A stretch of DNA of 7,016 nt from Bacillota bacterium (GTDB taxonomy: Bacteria > Bacillota > Clostridia > Lachnospirales > Lachnospiraceae), in NCBI GenBank assembly GCA_023424995.1, contig JAFADH010000109.1, positions 1 through 7,016 on the forward strand, in the 5' to 3' direction. A model generated the notes under the pieces. It made no database searches. It had not been told where the DNA came from and worked only from the letters and a program-made list of their open reading frames with translations. Numbering within the stretch: position 1 is the stretch's first letter; each line of letters starts with the position of its first letter. The translations under genes and the position numbers were made by a program. Positions 1 to 5,017 of this stretch are shown piece after piece.

Positions 1-30
1 GCCGTATATCAGTCCTATAGTTTTCACCAT
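1..30 (-). CDS. possible 5' end of a divergent gene, cut by the window edge
   Basis: On the minus strand an ATG at 30-28 opens a frame reading MVKTIGLIYG to the window edge, only ten codons. A GTG at 27-25 could equally be the start. A weak purine stretch (AAGAGA on the minus strand, about 39-44) sits upstream, and the next bases are very AT-rich, as a divergent promoter region might be. The peptide has the hydrophobic beta-strand-plus-glycine look of an alpha/beta enzyme N-terminus and loosely recalls the KTIGLIGG start of aspartate/glutamate racemases, but with Y in place of a conserved G. Ten residues cannot establish a family, so no function is assigned. Confidence 0.2.
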   Translation of the reverse strand, partial: MVKTIGLIYG

Positions 31-143
31 GTTTTTAATCTCTTATATATTTCTTATATATACAAAGCATTCACCGATATTATCATCTTATCGACACGCT
101 TCGCTCATCATATCATGTTTTTAAGTATAGCAAGCCAATATCA
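31..143. other. AT-rich intergenic region
   Basis: No credible gene lies here. A 10-base unit, TCTTATATAT, occurs twice one base apart (41-50 and 52-61). A short imperfect dyad, CGATA/TATCG, lies at 75-79 and 89-93. I found no well-spaced sigma-A promoter on either strand and no terminator. The region could hold the promoter of a leftward gene, but the sequence does not prove it. Confidence 0.4.
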
Positions 144-436
144 GGTTCCGGGGGAGGGGGAGTGAGGTTCCTTTTGGAAACATCTTGTCAAGAACGTCAT
201 CGTACTTGGTATGGAAGCGGTTGGGAAGAAAAATGGACACAACCCAGGGGCAATTCGACATGGACGTCGAATTGAGTTACATTGTGCACGGATGCACATA
301 TGTAACGACCCGGCCTGATATGATGAAGTTCATCCCATTTTTCTTCCCAACCGCTTCCATACCTAGTACGATAGTTCGCAGACAACGTTTCCAAAAGGGA
401 CCTCACTCCCCCTTCCCCGGAACCGTCCCTTTGTCA
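144..436. repeat. long imperfect inverted repeat, MITE/REP-like element
   Basis: The outer arms are 144-181 and 387-424: 38 bp with 36 Watson-Crick pairs, and the two exceptions (G154/T414, T169/G399) become G-U wobbles in plus-strand RNA. After a looser stretch (185-189 with 381-385, 192-195 with 374-377) a second stem pairs 199-236 with 335-372, 38 positions with one mismatch (T207/T364). The centre, 237-334, carries its own hairpins. The right end continues past the stem as GTCCCTTTGTCA (425-436); the left end has no counterpart. From memory, GGAACCGTCCCTTTGTCA-type ends recur in dispersed clostridial repeats, some linked to Y1 (IS200/RAYT-like) transposases. No transposase is encoded here. 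The short open frames inside are by-products of the palindrome. It could alternatively be a structured RNA gene. Confidence 0.8.
251..306 (+). other. paired hairpins in the apex of the inverted repeat
   Basis: Two separate stem-loops sit in the centre of the long palindrome. The first pairs CAATTCGAC (251-259) with GTCGAATTG (266-274), a perfect 9-bp stem with a 6-base loop. The second pairs GTTACAT (276-282) with ATGTAAC (300-306) and continues as TGTGCA (283-288) with TGCACA (293-298), 13 bp with one bulged base (T299) and a 4-base loop. Together with the outer stems they predict a cloverleaf-like fold rather than a simple fold-back. No function is known to me. Confidence 0.6.
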
Positions 437-536
437 ATACCTCAAACTCTAATTCATTTTTAAAATTGTATATTTGCCTTCTCACTTGGAAATCTTAACT
501 ACATATTCTGAATTAATTAAAAGGCAGGTATCTGAC

Positions 537-986
537 ATGTGGGGAATTCTAATCGCTATCCTTTCCGGTGCATTAATGAGTACGCAGGGCGTCTTGAACA
601 CAGGTGTAACCAAGCAGACAAGCATATGGGTATCGGCAAGCTTTGTACAATTTTCAGCATTAATTGTATGCATCATTGCCTACTTCGTTACCGGCAGACA
701 GGGGAATTTTGCGTCATTATTCAAGATCGACCATAAATATATGCTGTTGGGCGGCATCATGGGAGCATTTATCACCTATACGGTAATCAAGAGTGTGGAT
801 ACCTTAGGGCCGGCGGCAGCCAATATGTTCATCATTACGGCACAGCTGATCGTCGCCTATCTCATAGAGCTGTTCGGACTATGCGGCTCGGAGAAGGTGC
901 CTTTTGACTGGAAGAAGCTGATAGGACTGGCATTTATCATCGCAGGAATCATTATCTTCAAATGGAACCGTGAAAATTGTGTTTGA
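537..986 (+). CDS. DMT-superfamily membrane protein, DUF606/YdcZ-like
   Basis: A 149-residue integral membrane protein with about five hydrophobic helices (roughly 3-22, 32-52, 67-85, 91-114, 127-142) and short polar loops, the size and layout of the DUF606/YdcZ family, half-sized members of the drug/metabolite transporter superfamily. The N-terminal GALMSTQGVLNTGV (11-24) matches the family's conserved glycine, glutamine and asparagine signature in helix 1. The substrate cannot be told from sequence; such proteins may act as dimers. The ATG at 537 is preferred: AAGGCAGG (521-528) lies 8 bases upstream and helix 1 starts at once. An in-frame TTG at 474 would add 21 residues without a good ribosome site. 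I found no convincing promoter in 437-536, which adjoins the inverted repeat, and no terminator follows. It is probably not in the comEA operon, which has its own promoter. Confidence 0.85.
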   Translation: MWGILIAILSGALMSTQGVLNTGVTKQTSIWVSASFVQFSALIVCIIAYFVTGRQGNFASLFKIDHKYMLLGGIMGAFITYTVIKSVDTLGPAAANMFIITAQLIVAYLIELFGLCGSEKVPFDWKKLIGLAFIIAGIIIFKWNRENCV

Positions 987-1015
987 TAAATATGAAATAA
1001 TCGTTATATTACCTA

Positions 1016-1044
1016 TTGTAAATGATGTGCAATTTATGTAAAAT
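1016..1044 (+). promoter_or_regulatory. putative sigma-A promoter of the comEA operon
   Basis: A TTGTAA -35 box (1016-1021) and a TAAAAT -10 box (1039-1044) are separated by exactly 17 bases in the AT-rich gap before comEA. Transcription would begin near 1051 and leave a leader of about 60 bases. Each box is off consensus by one or two bases, so this is a reasonable but unproven call. It is the only well-spaced candidate I found upstream of the operon. Confidence 0.5.
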
Positions 1045-1086
1045 GAAATTGTATTATCAAAAAAAGTATAGAGGGTACTTTTTAAG

Positions 1087-1108
1087 TCTTCTTGTTATAA
1101 GAGGAAGA
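1087..1108 (+). promoter_or_regulatory. comEA ribosome binding site inside a possible hairpin
   Basis: The Shine-Dalgarno sequence GAGGAAG (1101-1107) is 6 bases before the ATG at 1114 and decides that start; the ATG at 1108 is too close to be served by it. TCTTCTT (1087-1093) can pair with AGGAAGA (1102-1108), 7 bp including one G-U, with an 8-base loop, and would cover the ribosome site. The stem is weak, so any effect on translation is conjecture. Confidence 0.4.
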
Positions 1109-1113
1109 TGATA

Positions 1114-1797
1114 ATGAAAAAGAAATGGATAATCGCAGGCTTGTCCTGCATATTTATGGTGATTACAGGCATCTTATACAGCTGTGCCTATCAAAATTCA
1201 AAGTCCGCCGGACTGCTTACGGCTTCCGGGGAAGAGGATAATCCGGTGACGGAGGAGATAACGGCGGATGTGCCGGGTACGGATGATCCTGATTCCGGCT
1301 CTTTGGCCGGACAGCTGCCGGGTCCGGACGGGGAGCAGGAGATACCGGTGATCTATGTTCATATCTGCGGTGCGGTACAAAATCCGGGTGTATATCAGGT
1401 GGAGGAGACGGCAAGACTGGTGGACTTGATTACTTTATCCGGAGGACTTACAGAGGAAGCTGCCGGAGATTATATCAATCAGGCAGAGAAGCTGGCAGAC
1501 GGACAGAGGGTCTATGTTCCGTCCGGGGAGGAATTGCAGGATTTATCCCTGGATGAATATCTGGCAGGGGAACAGGGGAATACGGATAAGGAAGCAGCGT
1601 CTGCACCGGTTAATATCAATACGGCAGATGCACAGGAATTAATGAAGCTTCCGGGAATCGGACAAGCTAAGGCGGATAGTATCATCGCCTACCGGTCAGC
1701 CAACGGCAGCTTTCTTGCGGCGGAGGATCTGATGAAGATACCCGGAATTAAAGAAGGGCTGTTCAGCCGGATTGCCCTGCTGGTTACCGTCGAATAG
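1114..1797 (+). CDS. comEA: ComEA, competence DNA receptor
   Basis: A 227-residue membrane-anchored protein that in competent bacteria binds incoming double-stranded DNA at the outer face of the membrane and passes it to ComEC. Visible parts: basic N-terminus (MKKK) and one hydrophobic helix (about 5-23); an acidic, Gly/Pro/Asp-rich linker (about 38-76); an SLBB domain (about 78-136, with VIYVHICGAVQNPGVY and a VYVPS end); and a C-terminal helix-hairpin-helix pair (about 166-226) with hairpins LPGIGQAKA (179-187) and IPGIKEGLF (209-217), preceded by the typical NINTAD. Length and domain order are normal for Firmicute ComEA. The first helix ends LYSC, near a lipobox but with Tyr at -2, so lipidation is doubtful. 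It is first in the operon, 31 bases before the regulator gene. Some family members act in other DNA-uptake or secretion settings, but comEC downstream supports competence. Confidence 0.93.
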   Translation: MKKKWIIAGLSCIFMVITGILYSCAYQNSKSAGLLTASGEEDNPVTEEITADVPGTDDPDSGSLAGQLPGPDGEQEIPVIYVHICGAVQNPGVYQVEETARLVDLITLSGGLTEEAAGDYINQAEKLADGQRVYVPSGEELQDLSLDEYLAGEQGNTDKEAASAPVNINTADAQELMKLPGIGQAKADSIIAYRSANGSFLAAEDLMKIPGIKEGLFSRIALLVTVE

Positions 1798-1828
1798 CAA
1801 TATCAATACGAATAATGAGGTGAATATA

Positions 1829-2527
1829 ATGGCGAAGAAAGTACTTGTGGTAGATGATGAGAAGTTAATCGTAAAGGGAATCCGCTTTAGTCTGGAGCAG
1901 GACGGCATGGAGGTCGACTGCGCCTATGACGGGGAAGAAGCGTTGGATGCCGCCAAGAAGAAGGAATATGACGTGGTTTTATTGGATGTTATGCTCCCTA
2001 AGCTGTCAGGCTTTGAGGTATGCCAGCAGATTCGTGAATTCTCCATGATGCCGATTATCATGCTTACCGCCAAGGGAGATGATATGGATAAAATTCTGGG
2101 CCTGGAATACGGAGCTGACGATTATATCACAAAGCCCTTTAATATTCTGGAGGTCAAGGCCAGGATCAAGGCGATCATACGCCGAAGCAGCAAGCCAGCC
2201 TCAGCAGGTAATGATCATTCCAAGACCGTAACCTTTGGCGAGATGAAGATTGATTGTGAGAACAGGAGAGTATATATCGGCGGCAAGGAAGTGAATTTGA
2301 CGGCGAAGGAATTTGACTTGCTTGAACTGCTGGTCTTTAATCCGAACAAGGTATACAGCCGCGAGAATCTCCTGAATATCGTCTGGGGCTATGATTATCC
2401 CGGAGACGTCAGAACTGTGGACGTACACATCCGCAGACTGCGTGAGAAGATCGAAACCAATCCTAGTGAGCCAAAATATATACATACAAAATGGGGTGTA
2501 GGTTATTATTTCCAAAATCAAGAATAA
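1829..2527 (+). CDS. OmpR/PhoB-family response regulator
   Basis: A 232-residue two-component response regulator, the cytoplasmic transcription factor partner of the kinase encoded next. The receiver domain (about 4-118) shows the acidic pair D9/D10, phospho-acceptor D53 in VVLLDVMLP, switch T80 and invariant K102 in the YITKPF motif. The C-terminal winged-helix DNA-binding domain (about 133-229) has LTAKEFDLLELL, VDVHIRRLREKI as the recognition helix, and the WGVGYYF wing. All key residues are present, so it should be phosphorylatable and bind DNA. It resembles the PhoP/WalR group, but this cannot be settled by eye and no symbol is given. The ATG at 1829 is chosen because GAGGTG (1817-1822) lies 6 bases upstream; an earlier in-frame ATG at 1772 would lie inside comEA. 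Its targets are unknown. Confidence 0.95.
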   Translation: MAKKVLVVDDEKLIVKGIRFSLEQDGMEVDCAYDGEEALDAAKKKEYDVVLLDVMLPKLSGFEVCQQIREFSMMPIIMLTAKGDDMDKILGLEYGADDYITKPFNILEVKARIKAIIRRSSKPASAGNDHSKTVTFGEMKIDCENRRVYIGGKEVNLTAKEFDLLELLVFNPNKVYSRENLLNIVWGYDYPGDVRTVDVHIRRLREKIETNPSEPKYIHTKWGVGYYFQNQE

Positions 2528-2546
2528 GCTAAGGTTTCTGAACAGT

Positions 2547-3941
2547 ATGAGGGTGTATCTGCTTCTGGTATTTATCCTGTTGGGGGTGGTACCATTGTCA
2601 TTTTACACCTTCATACTGCTGAATACTTATGAGGATAATGCAATTAAGACGAGGGTTGCCGAGCTTCAGACACAGGGCAACCGTCTTTCCAATAAGATAA
2701 ACCAGTCCGTCTATCTGACCAATGCGGAAGGTAATGAGATCAATATTGAGGTTACCAATGTAGCCGACATCTATAATGGGCGTATCATTATCGTGAACCG
2801 TAATCTGAGTATTGTTAAGGATACCTATTCCTTGGAGGATGGGAAATACTTAATCTCCGCCGATGTTGTCCAGTGCCTGAACGGACAGACCGTCGGTCCC
2901 GTGAACAACAGGCAGACTCATTATCTGACGTTGACCTATCCCATCACTCATAATGAAAGCAAAGAAATTATGGGTGTTATTGTCATGAGCTTTTCTACGA
3001 AGGATATCCAGAGCGTCCGCAACAGCATGGAACAGAGGGTTATTCTGTTTGCGATTACACTGGCCGTGATGATCGTTGTCTTTGCTATTTATTTTTCGGG
3101 TATCCTGACGAAGCCTTTAACCGGTGTGGTGAACTCGATTGATCACATTACGGAAGGTTATATGGACGAGGGGGTCTCCATCAAGGGTTATAATGAGATA
3201 GAGAAAATCTCGGATTCCTTTAACCATATGATCAGCCGGATGCAGCAGCTGGAGAATTCCCGTCAGGAGTTTGTATCCAACGTATCCCATGAATTGAAAA
3301 CACCCATCACCTCTATCAAGGTACTTGCAGATTCCCTTCTTATGCAGGAGGATGCGCCCGTAGAGTTATACCGTGAATTCCTGGTGGATATCACGGATGA
3401 GATTGAAAGAGAGAATAAGATCATCAATGACCTCCTGTCCCTGGTGAAGCTGGATAAGACAGCGGGTGATATGAATATCGCGCCGATCAATATCAATGAG
3501 CTTTTGGAGCAGATTCTAAAGAGACTCACCCCCATCGCCAAGCGGCAGAATATTGAGATGATCTATGAGAGCTTTCGTCCGGTTATCGCCGAGGTAGACG
3601 AAGTTAAGCTCTCCCTGGCCATATCCAACCTGATTGAGAATGCCATCAAATACAATACGGAGGACGGCTGGGTCAGGGTATCCCTGAATGCGGATCACAA
3701 GTACTTCTTCGTCAAGGTATCCGATTCCGGGATCGGCATCCCGGAAAATGTACAGGATTCCATCTTTGAACGCTTTTACCGGGTGGATAAGGCGAGATCC
3801 AGGGAAACCGGAGGCACCGGGCTGGGTCTGGCAATCACAAAGAGCGTTATCCAGATGCACCGGGGAGCGATCAAGGTATACAGCAAAGAGGGGGAAGGAA
3901 CTACCTTTAATGTACGGATCCCCTTGAATTACATTGTGTAG
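2547..3941 (+). CDS. HAMP-containing sensor histidine kinase
   Basis: Sensor kinase of 464 residues from the first ATG, paired with the preceding regulator. Order: TM1 (about 4-26); an extracytoplasmic sensor of about 135 residues (27-163) with alternating strands that looks PAS/Cache-like; TM2 (about 164-186); HAMP (about 187-235); HisKA with H248 in the H-box (VSNVSHELKTPITS); and HATPase_c (about 350-461) with N box (N361, N365), G1 DSGIGIP (393-399), F box FERFYR, and G2 GGTGLGLAI (422-430). All catalytic boxes are intact. The start is uncertain: AAGG (2531-2534) is 12 bases from the ATG, while the frame is open upstream to 2502 and encodes a basic stretch (ISKIKNKLRFLNS) typical of the residues before TM1. 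The true start may overlap the regulator's end. The ligand is unknown. Confidence 0.94.
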   Translation: MRVYLLLVFILLGVVPLSFYTFILLNTYEDNAIKTRVAELQTQGNRLSNKINQSVYLTNAEGNEINIEVTNVADIYNGRIIIVNRNLSIVKDTYSLEDGKYLISADVVQCLNGQTVGPVNNRQTHYLTLTYPITHNESKEIMGVIVMSFSTKDIQSVRNSMEQRVILFAITLAVMIVVFAIYFSGILTKPLTGVVNSIDHITEGYMDEGVSIKGYNEIEKISDSFNHMISRMQQLENSRQEFVSNVSHELKTPITSIKVLADSLLMQEDAPVELYREFLVDITDEIERENKIINDLLSLVKLDKTAGDMNIAPININELLEQILKRLTPIAKRQNIEMIYESFRPVIAEVDEVKLSLAISNLIENAIKYNTEDGWVRVSLNADHKYFFVKVSDSGIGIPENVQDSIFERFYRVDKARSRETGGTGLGLAITKSVIQMHRGAIKVYSKEGEGTTFNVRIPLNYIV

Positions 3942-3948
3942 AGGTGTT

Positions 3949-3984
3949 GTGAGCCGTATGCTGTGCCGGCATGCGGCAGAATAG
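3949..3984 (+). CDS. possible 11-codon mini-ORF between kinase and GerMN genes
   Basis: GTG at 3949 opens MSRMLCRHAAE and stops at TAG 3982-3984. GAGG (3941-3944) lies 4 bases upstream, overlapping the kinase stop codon, and the mini-ORF's own stop is joined to the Shine-Dalgarno of the GerMN gene. An ATG at 3958 is an alternative start. The peptide resembles nothing I know. If translated, it is more likely to couple translation of its neighbours than to make a functional product. Confidence 0.22.
   Translation: MSRMLCRHAAE
3953..3977 (+). other. intercistronic stem-loop before the GerMN gene
   Basis: GCCGTATGC (3953-3961) pairs with GCATGCGGC (3969-3977): 9 bp including one G-U, with a 7-base loop. 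No T-run follows, so it is not an intrinsic terminator. It ends 6 bases before the AGAGGTG ribosome site of the GerMN gene and could tune its translation or mark an mRNA processing site. Confidence 0.5.
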
Positions 3985-3992
3985 AGGTGTTT

Positions 3993-4907
3993 ATGAGAAA
4001 GCGGTTAATGTTAATCATTATTCTGTGTGCGGGTAGCTTACTTGCTGCCTGCAGCAAAAATAAGGATGATGATCTTAAGAATTCGGTCAATATCTATTAT
4101 ATCGATGTAAAAACCTCCGGTCTTGTAAGTGAGAAGTATGAATTAATCAGTACGGAGGCGACGAATCAAATTGATGAGCTGTTATATAATATAAAATTGA
4201 ATCCGGAAAATCTGGTATATAAAAGTGTTCTTCCGGAGGATGTTCCCAAGCCTGCCTTTACCCTGAATGAGGACGGCGGATTAACGCTTAATTTTGATAC
4301 TGCCTATAATAAGATCACAGGGATCCCGGAGATTCTGTGCAGAGCTGCTTTGGTTAAGACACTGAGCCAGATCAATGAAGTCGAATATGTCCAGATAAGT
4401 GTCAACGGCAATCCTCTGCGTGATACCAACGGAGATGTGGTCAAGTCCATGACAGCAGAAGACTTCATCGATAATACGCAGACGAATACCAATTATAAGG
4501 TAAAGCTGTACTTTGCCAACAGAAAAGGAAATGCATTGCTTGAGTATGACACGGTGATTAATTACAGCGGCAACGGTTCTATCGAGGAACTGGCAATTGA
4601 ACAGCTGATCAACGGGCCCACGGAGCTGGGATATTACCAGACTATTCCGGAAGGAACGGTTCTGCTGAATGTGACTAAGAGTGATGGTATCTGTACGGTG
4701 GATTTCAACGAGAAATTCTTGGTGAAAATGCCCGAGGTTCAGGAAGAGGTAGCTATCTATTCCATCGTAAATACCCTGGTGGAATTACCGGATATAAAAA
4801 GGGTTCAATTTACTATTAACAATCAGGTGGTAACTGCTTTCTGGGATGATGAAAAATTTGATGTCATTTTTGAGCGGAAGCTTGATTTAATTGAAGCGGT
4901 TAAATAG
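3993..4907 (+). CDS. lipoprotein with two GerMN domains
   Basis: A predicted lipoprotein of 304 residues, anchored on the outer face of the membrane. The signal peptide (MRKR then a hydrophobic core) ends in a good lipobox, L17-A18-A19-C20, with C20 the lipidated residue. A short charged linker leads to two similar domains, about 34-140 and 170-280, each with an opening beta strand (NIYYID; VKLYFA), a central helix (IDELLYNI; IEELAIEQLINGP), a LTLNFD/CTVDFN strand and a C-terminal helix-strand ending in ISVNG or FTINN. This is the GerMN pattern known from spore germination protein GerM and actinobacterial LpqB. The domain probably binds envelope components; no catalytic residues are evident. 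ATG 3993 is chosen for the signal peptide and AGAGGTG (3983-3989); an upstream GTG at 3963 is unlikely. Its place after the kinase suggests a kinase accessory. Confidence 0.9.
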   Translation: MRKRLMLIIILCAGSLLAACSKNKDDDLKNSVNIYYIDVKTSGLVSEKYELISTEATNQIDELLYNIKLNPENLVYKSVLPEDVPKPAFTLNEDGGLTLNFDTAYNKITGIPEILCRAALVKTLSQINEVEYVQISVNGNPLRDTNGDVVKSMTAEDFIDNTQTNTNYKVKLYFANRKGNALLEYDTVINYSGNGSIEELAIEQLINGPTELGYYQTIPEGTVLLNVTKSDGICTVDFNEKFLVKMPEVQEEVAIYSIVNTLVELPDIKRVQFTINNQVVTAFWDDEKFDVIFERKLDLIEAVK

Positions 4908-4966
4908 TGTGCTGTCTCACTCATAATTTACCAAGCGGCACACTGGATTCAGATGTTGTTATCTGA
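4907..4966 (+). other. two stem-loops between the GerMN gene and comEC
   Basis: GTGTGCTG (4907-4914) pairs with CGGCACAC (4936-4943), 8 bp with one G-T pair and a 21-base loop, starting at the last base of the GerMN stop codon. A second stem, TCAGAT (4949-4954) with ATCTGA (4961-4966), has a 6-base loop. Neither is followed by a T-run, so transcription should continue into comEC. A weak promoter-like pair, TTGTTA (4956-4961) and TAAATA (4978-4983) 16 bases apart, overlaps the second stem, so an internal comEC promoter is possible but poorly supported. Confidence 0.4.
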
Positions 4967-4998
4967 TGAGCGGTATATAAATATGCGGTTAAACCATT

Positions 4999-5017
4999 AA
5001 AGGGGGATGATAATGTG
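4999..5017 (+). promoter_or_regulatory. comEC ribosome binding site with overlapping start-stop
   Basis: The Shine-Dalgarno AAGGGGG (about 5000-5006) is 8 bases before the GTG at 5015, the only start here that opens the comEC frame. The ATGs at 5007 and 5013 are in one other frame and both end at TGA 5016-5018, giving M-I-M-stop or a bare ATG-TGA that overlaps the GTG. A ribosome may therefore load on the wrong codon first, which could lower or couple comEC translation. Confidence 0.6.

Noticed and set aside
150..166. G-rich stretch in the left arm as a G-quadruplex or origin element
   Set aside because: It has only two long G-runs, and the stretch is fully explained as one arm of the inverted repeat.
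185..463. Open frames on both strands across the inverted repeat (185-463 plus, 197-406 minus)
   Set aside because: They mirror each other through the palindrome, have no good ribosome sites, resemble no protein family, and are explained by the repeat itself.
437..536. Promoter for the DUF606 gene, for example TTGTCA at 431-436 or TATATT at 469-474
   Set aside because: None of the candidate boxes has a partner at 16-18 bases spacing; TTGTCA is also part of the repeat's terminal motif.
987..1015. Terminator after the DUF606 gene
   Set aside because: There is no GC-rich stem and no T-run; only AT-rich sequence leads to the putative comEA promoter.
3725..3746. Perfect 9-bp hairpin in the kinase gene
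   Set aside because: It coincides with codons for the conserved G1 box (DSGIGIPE), whose Gly, Ile and Pro codons readily create such a palindrome, so coding constraint explains it.
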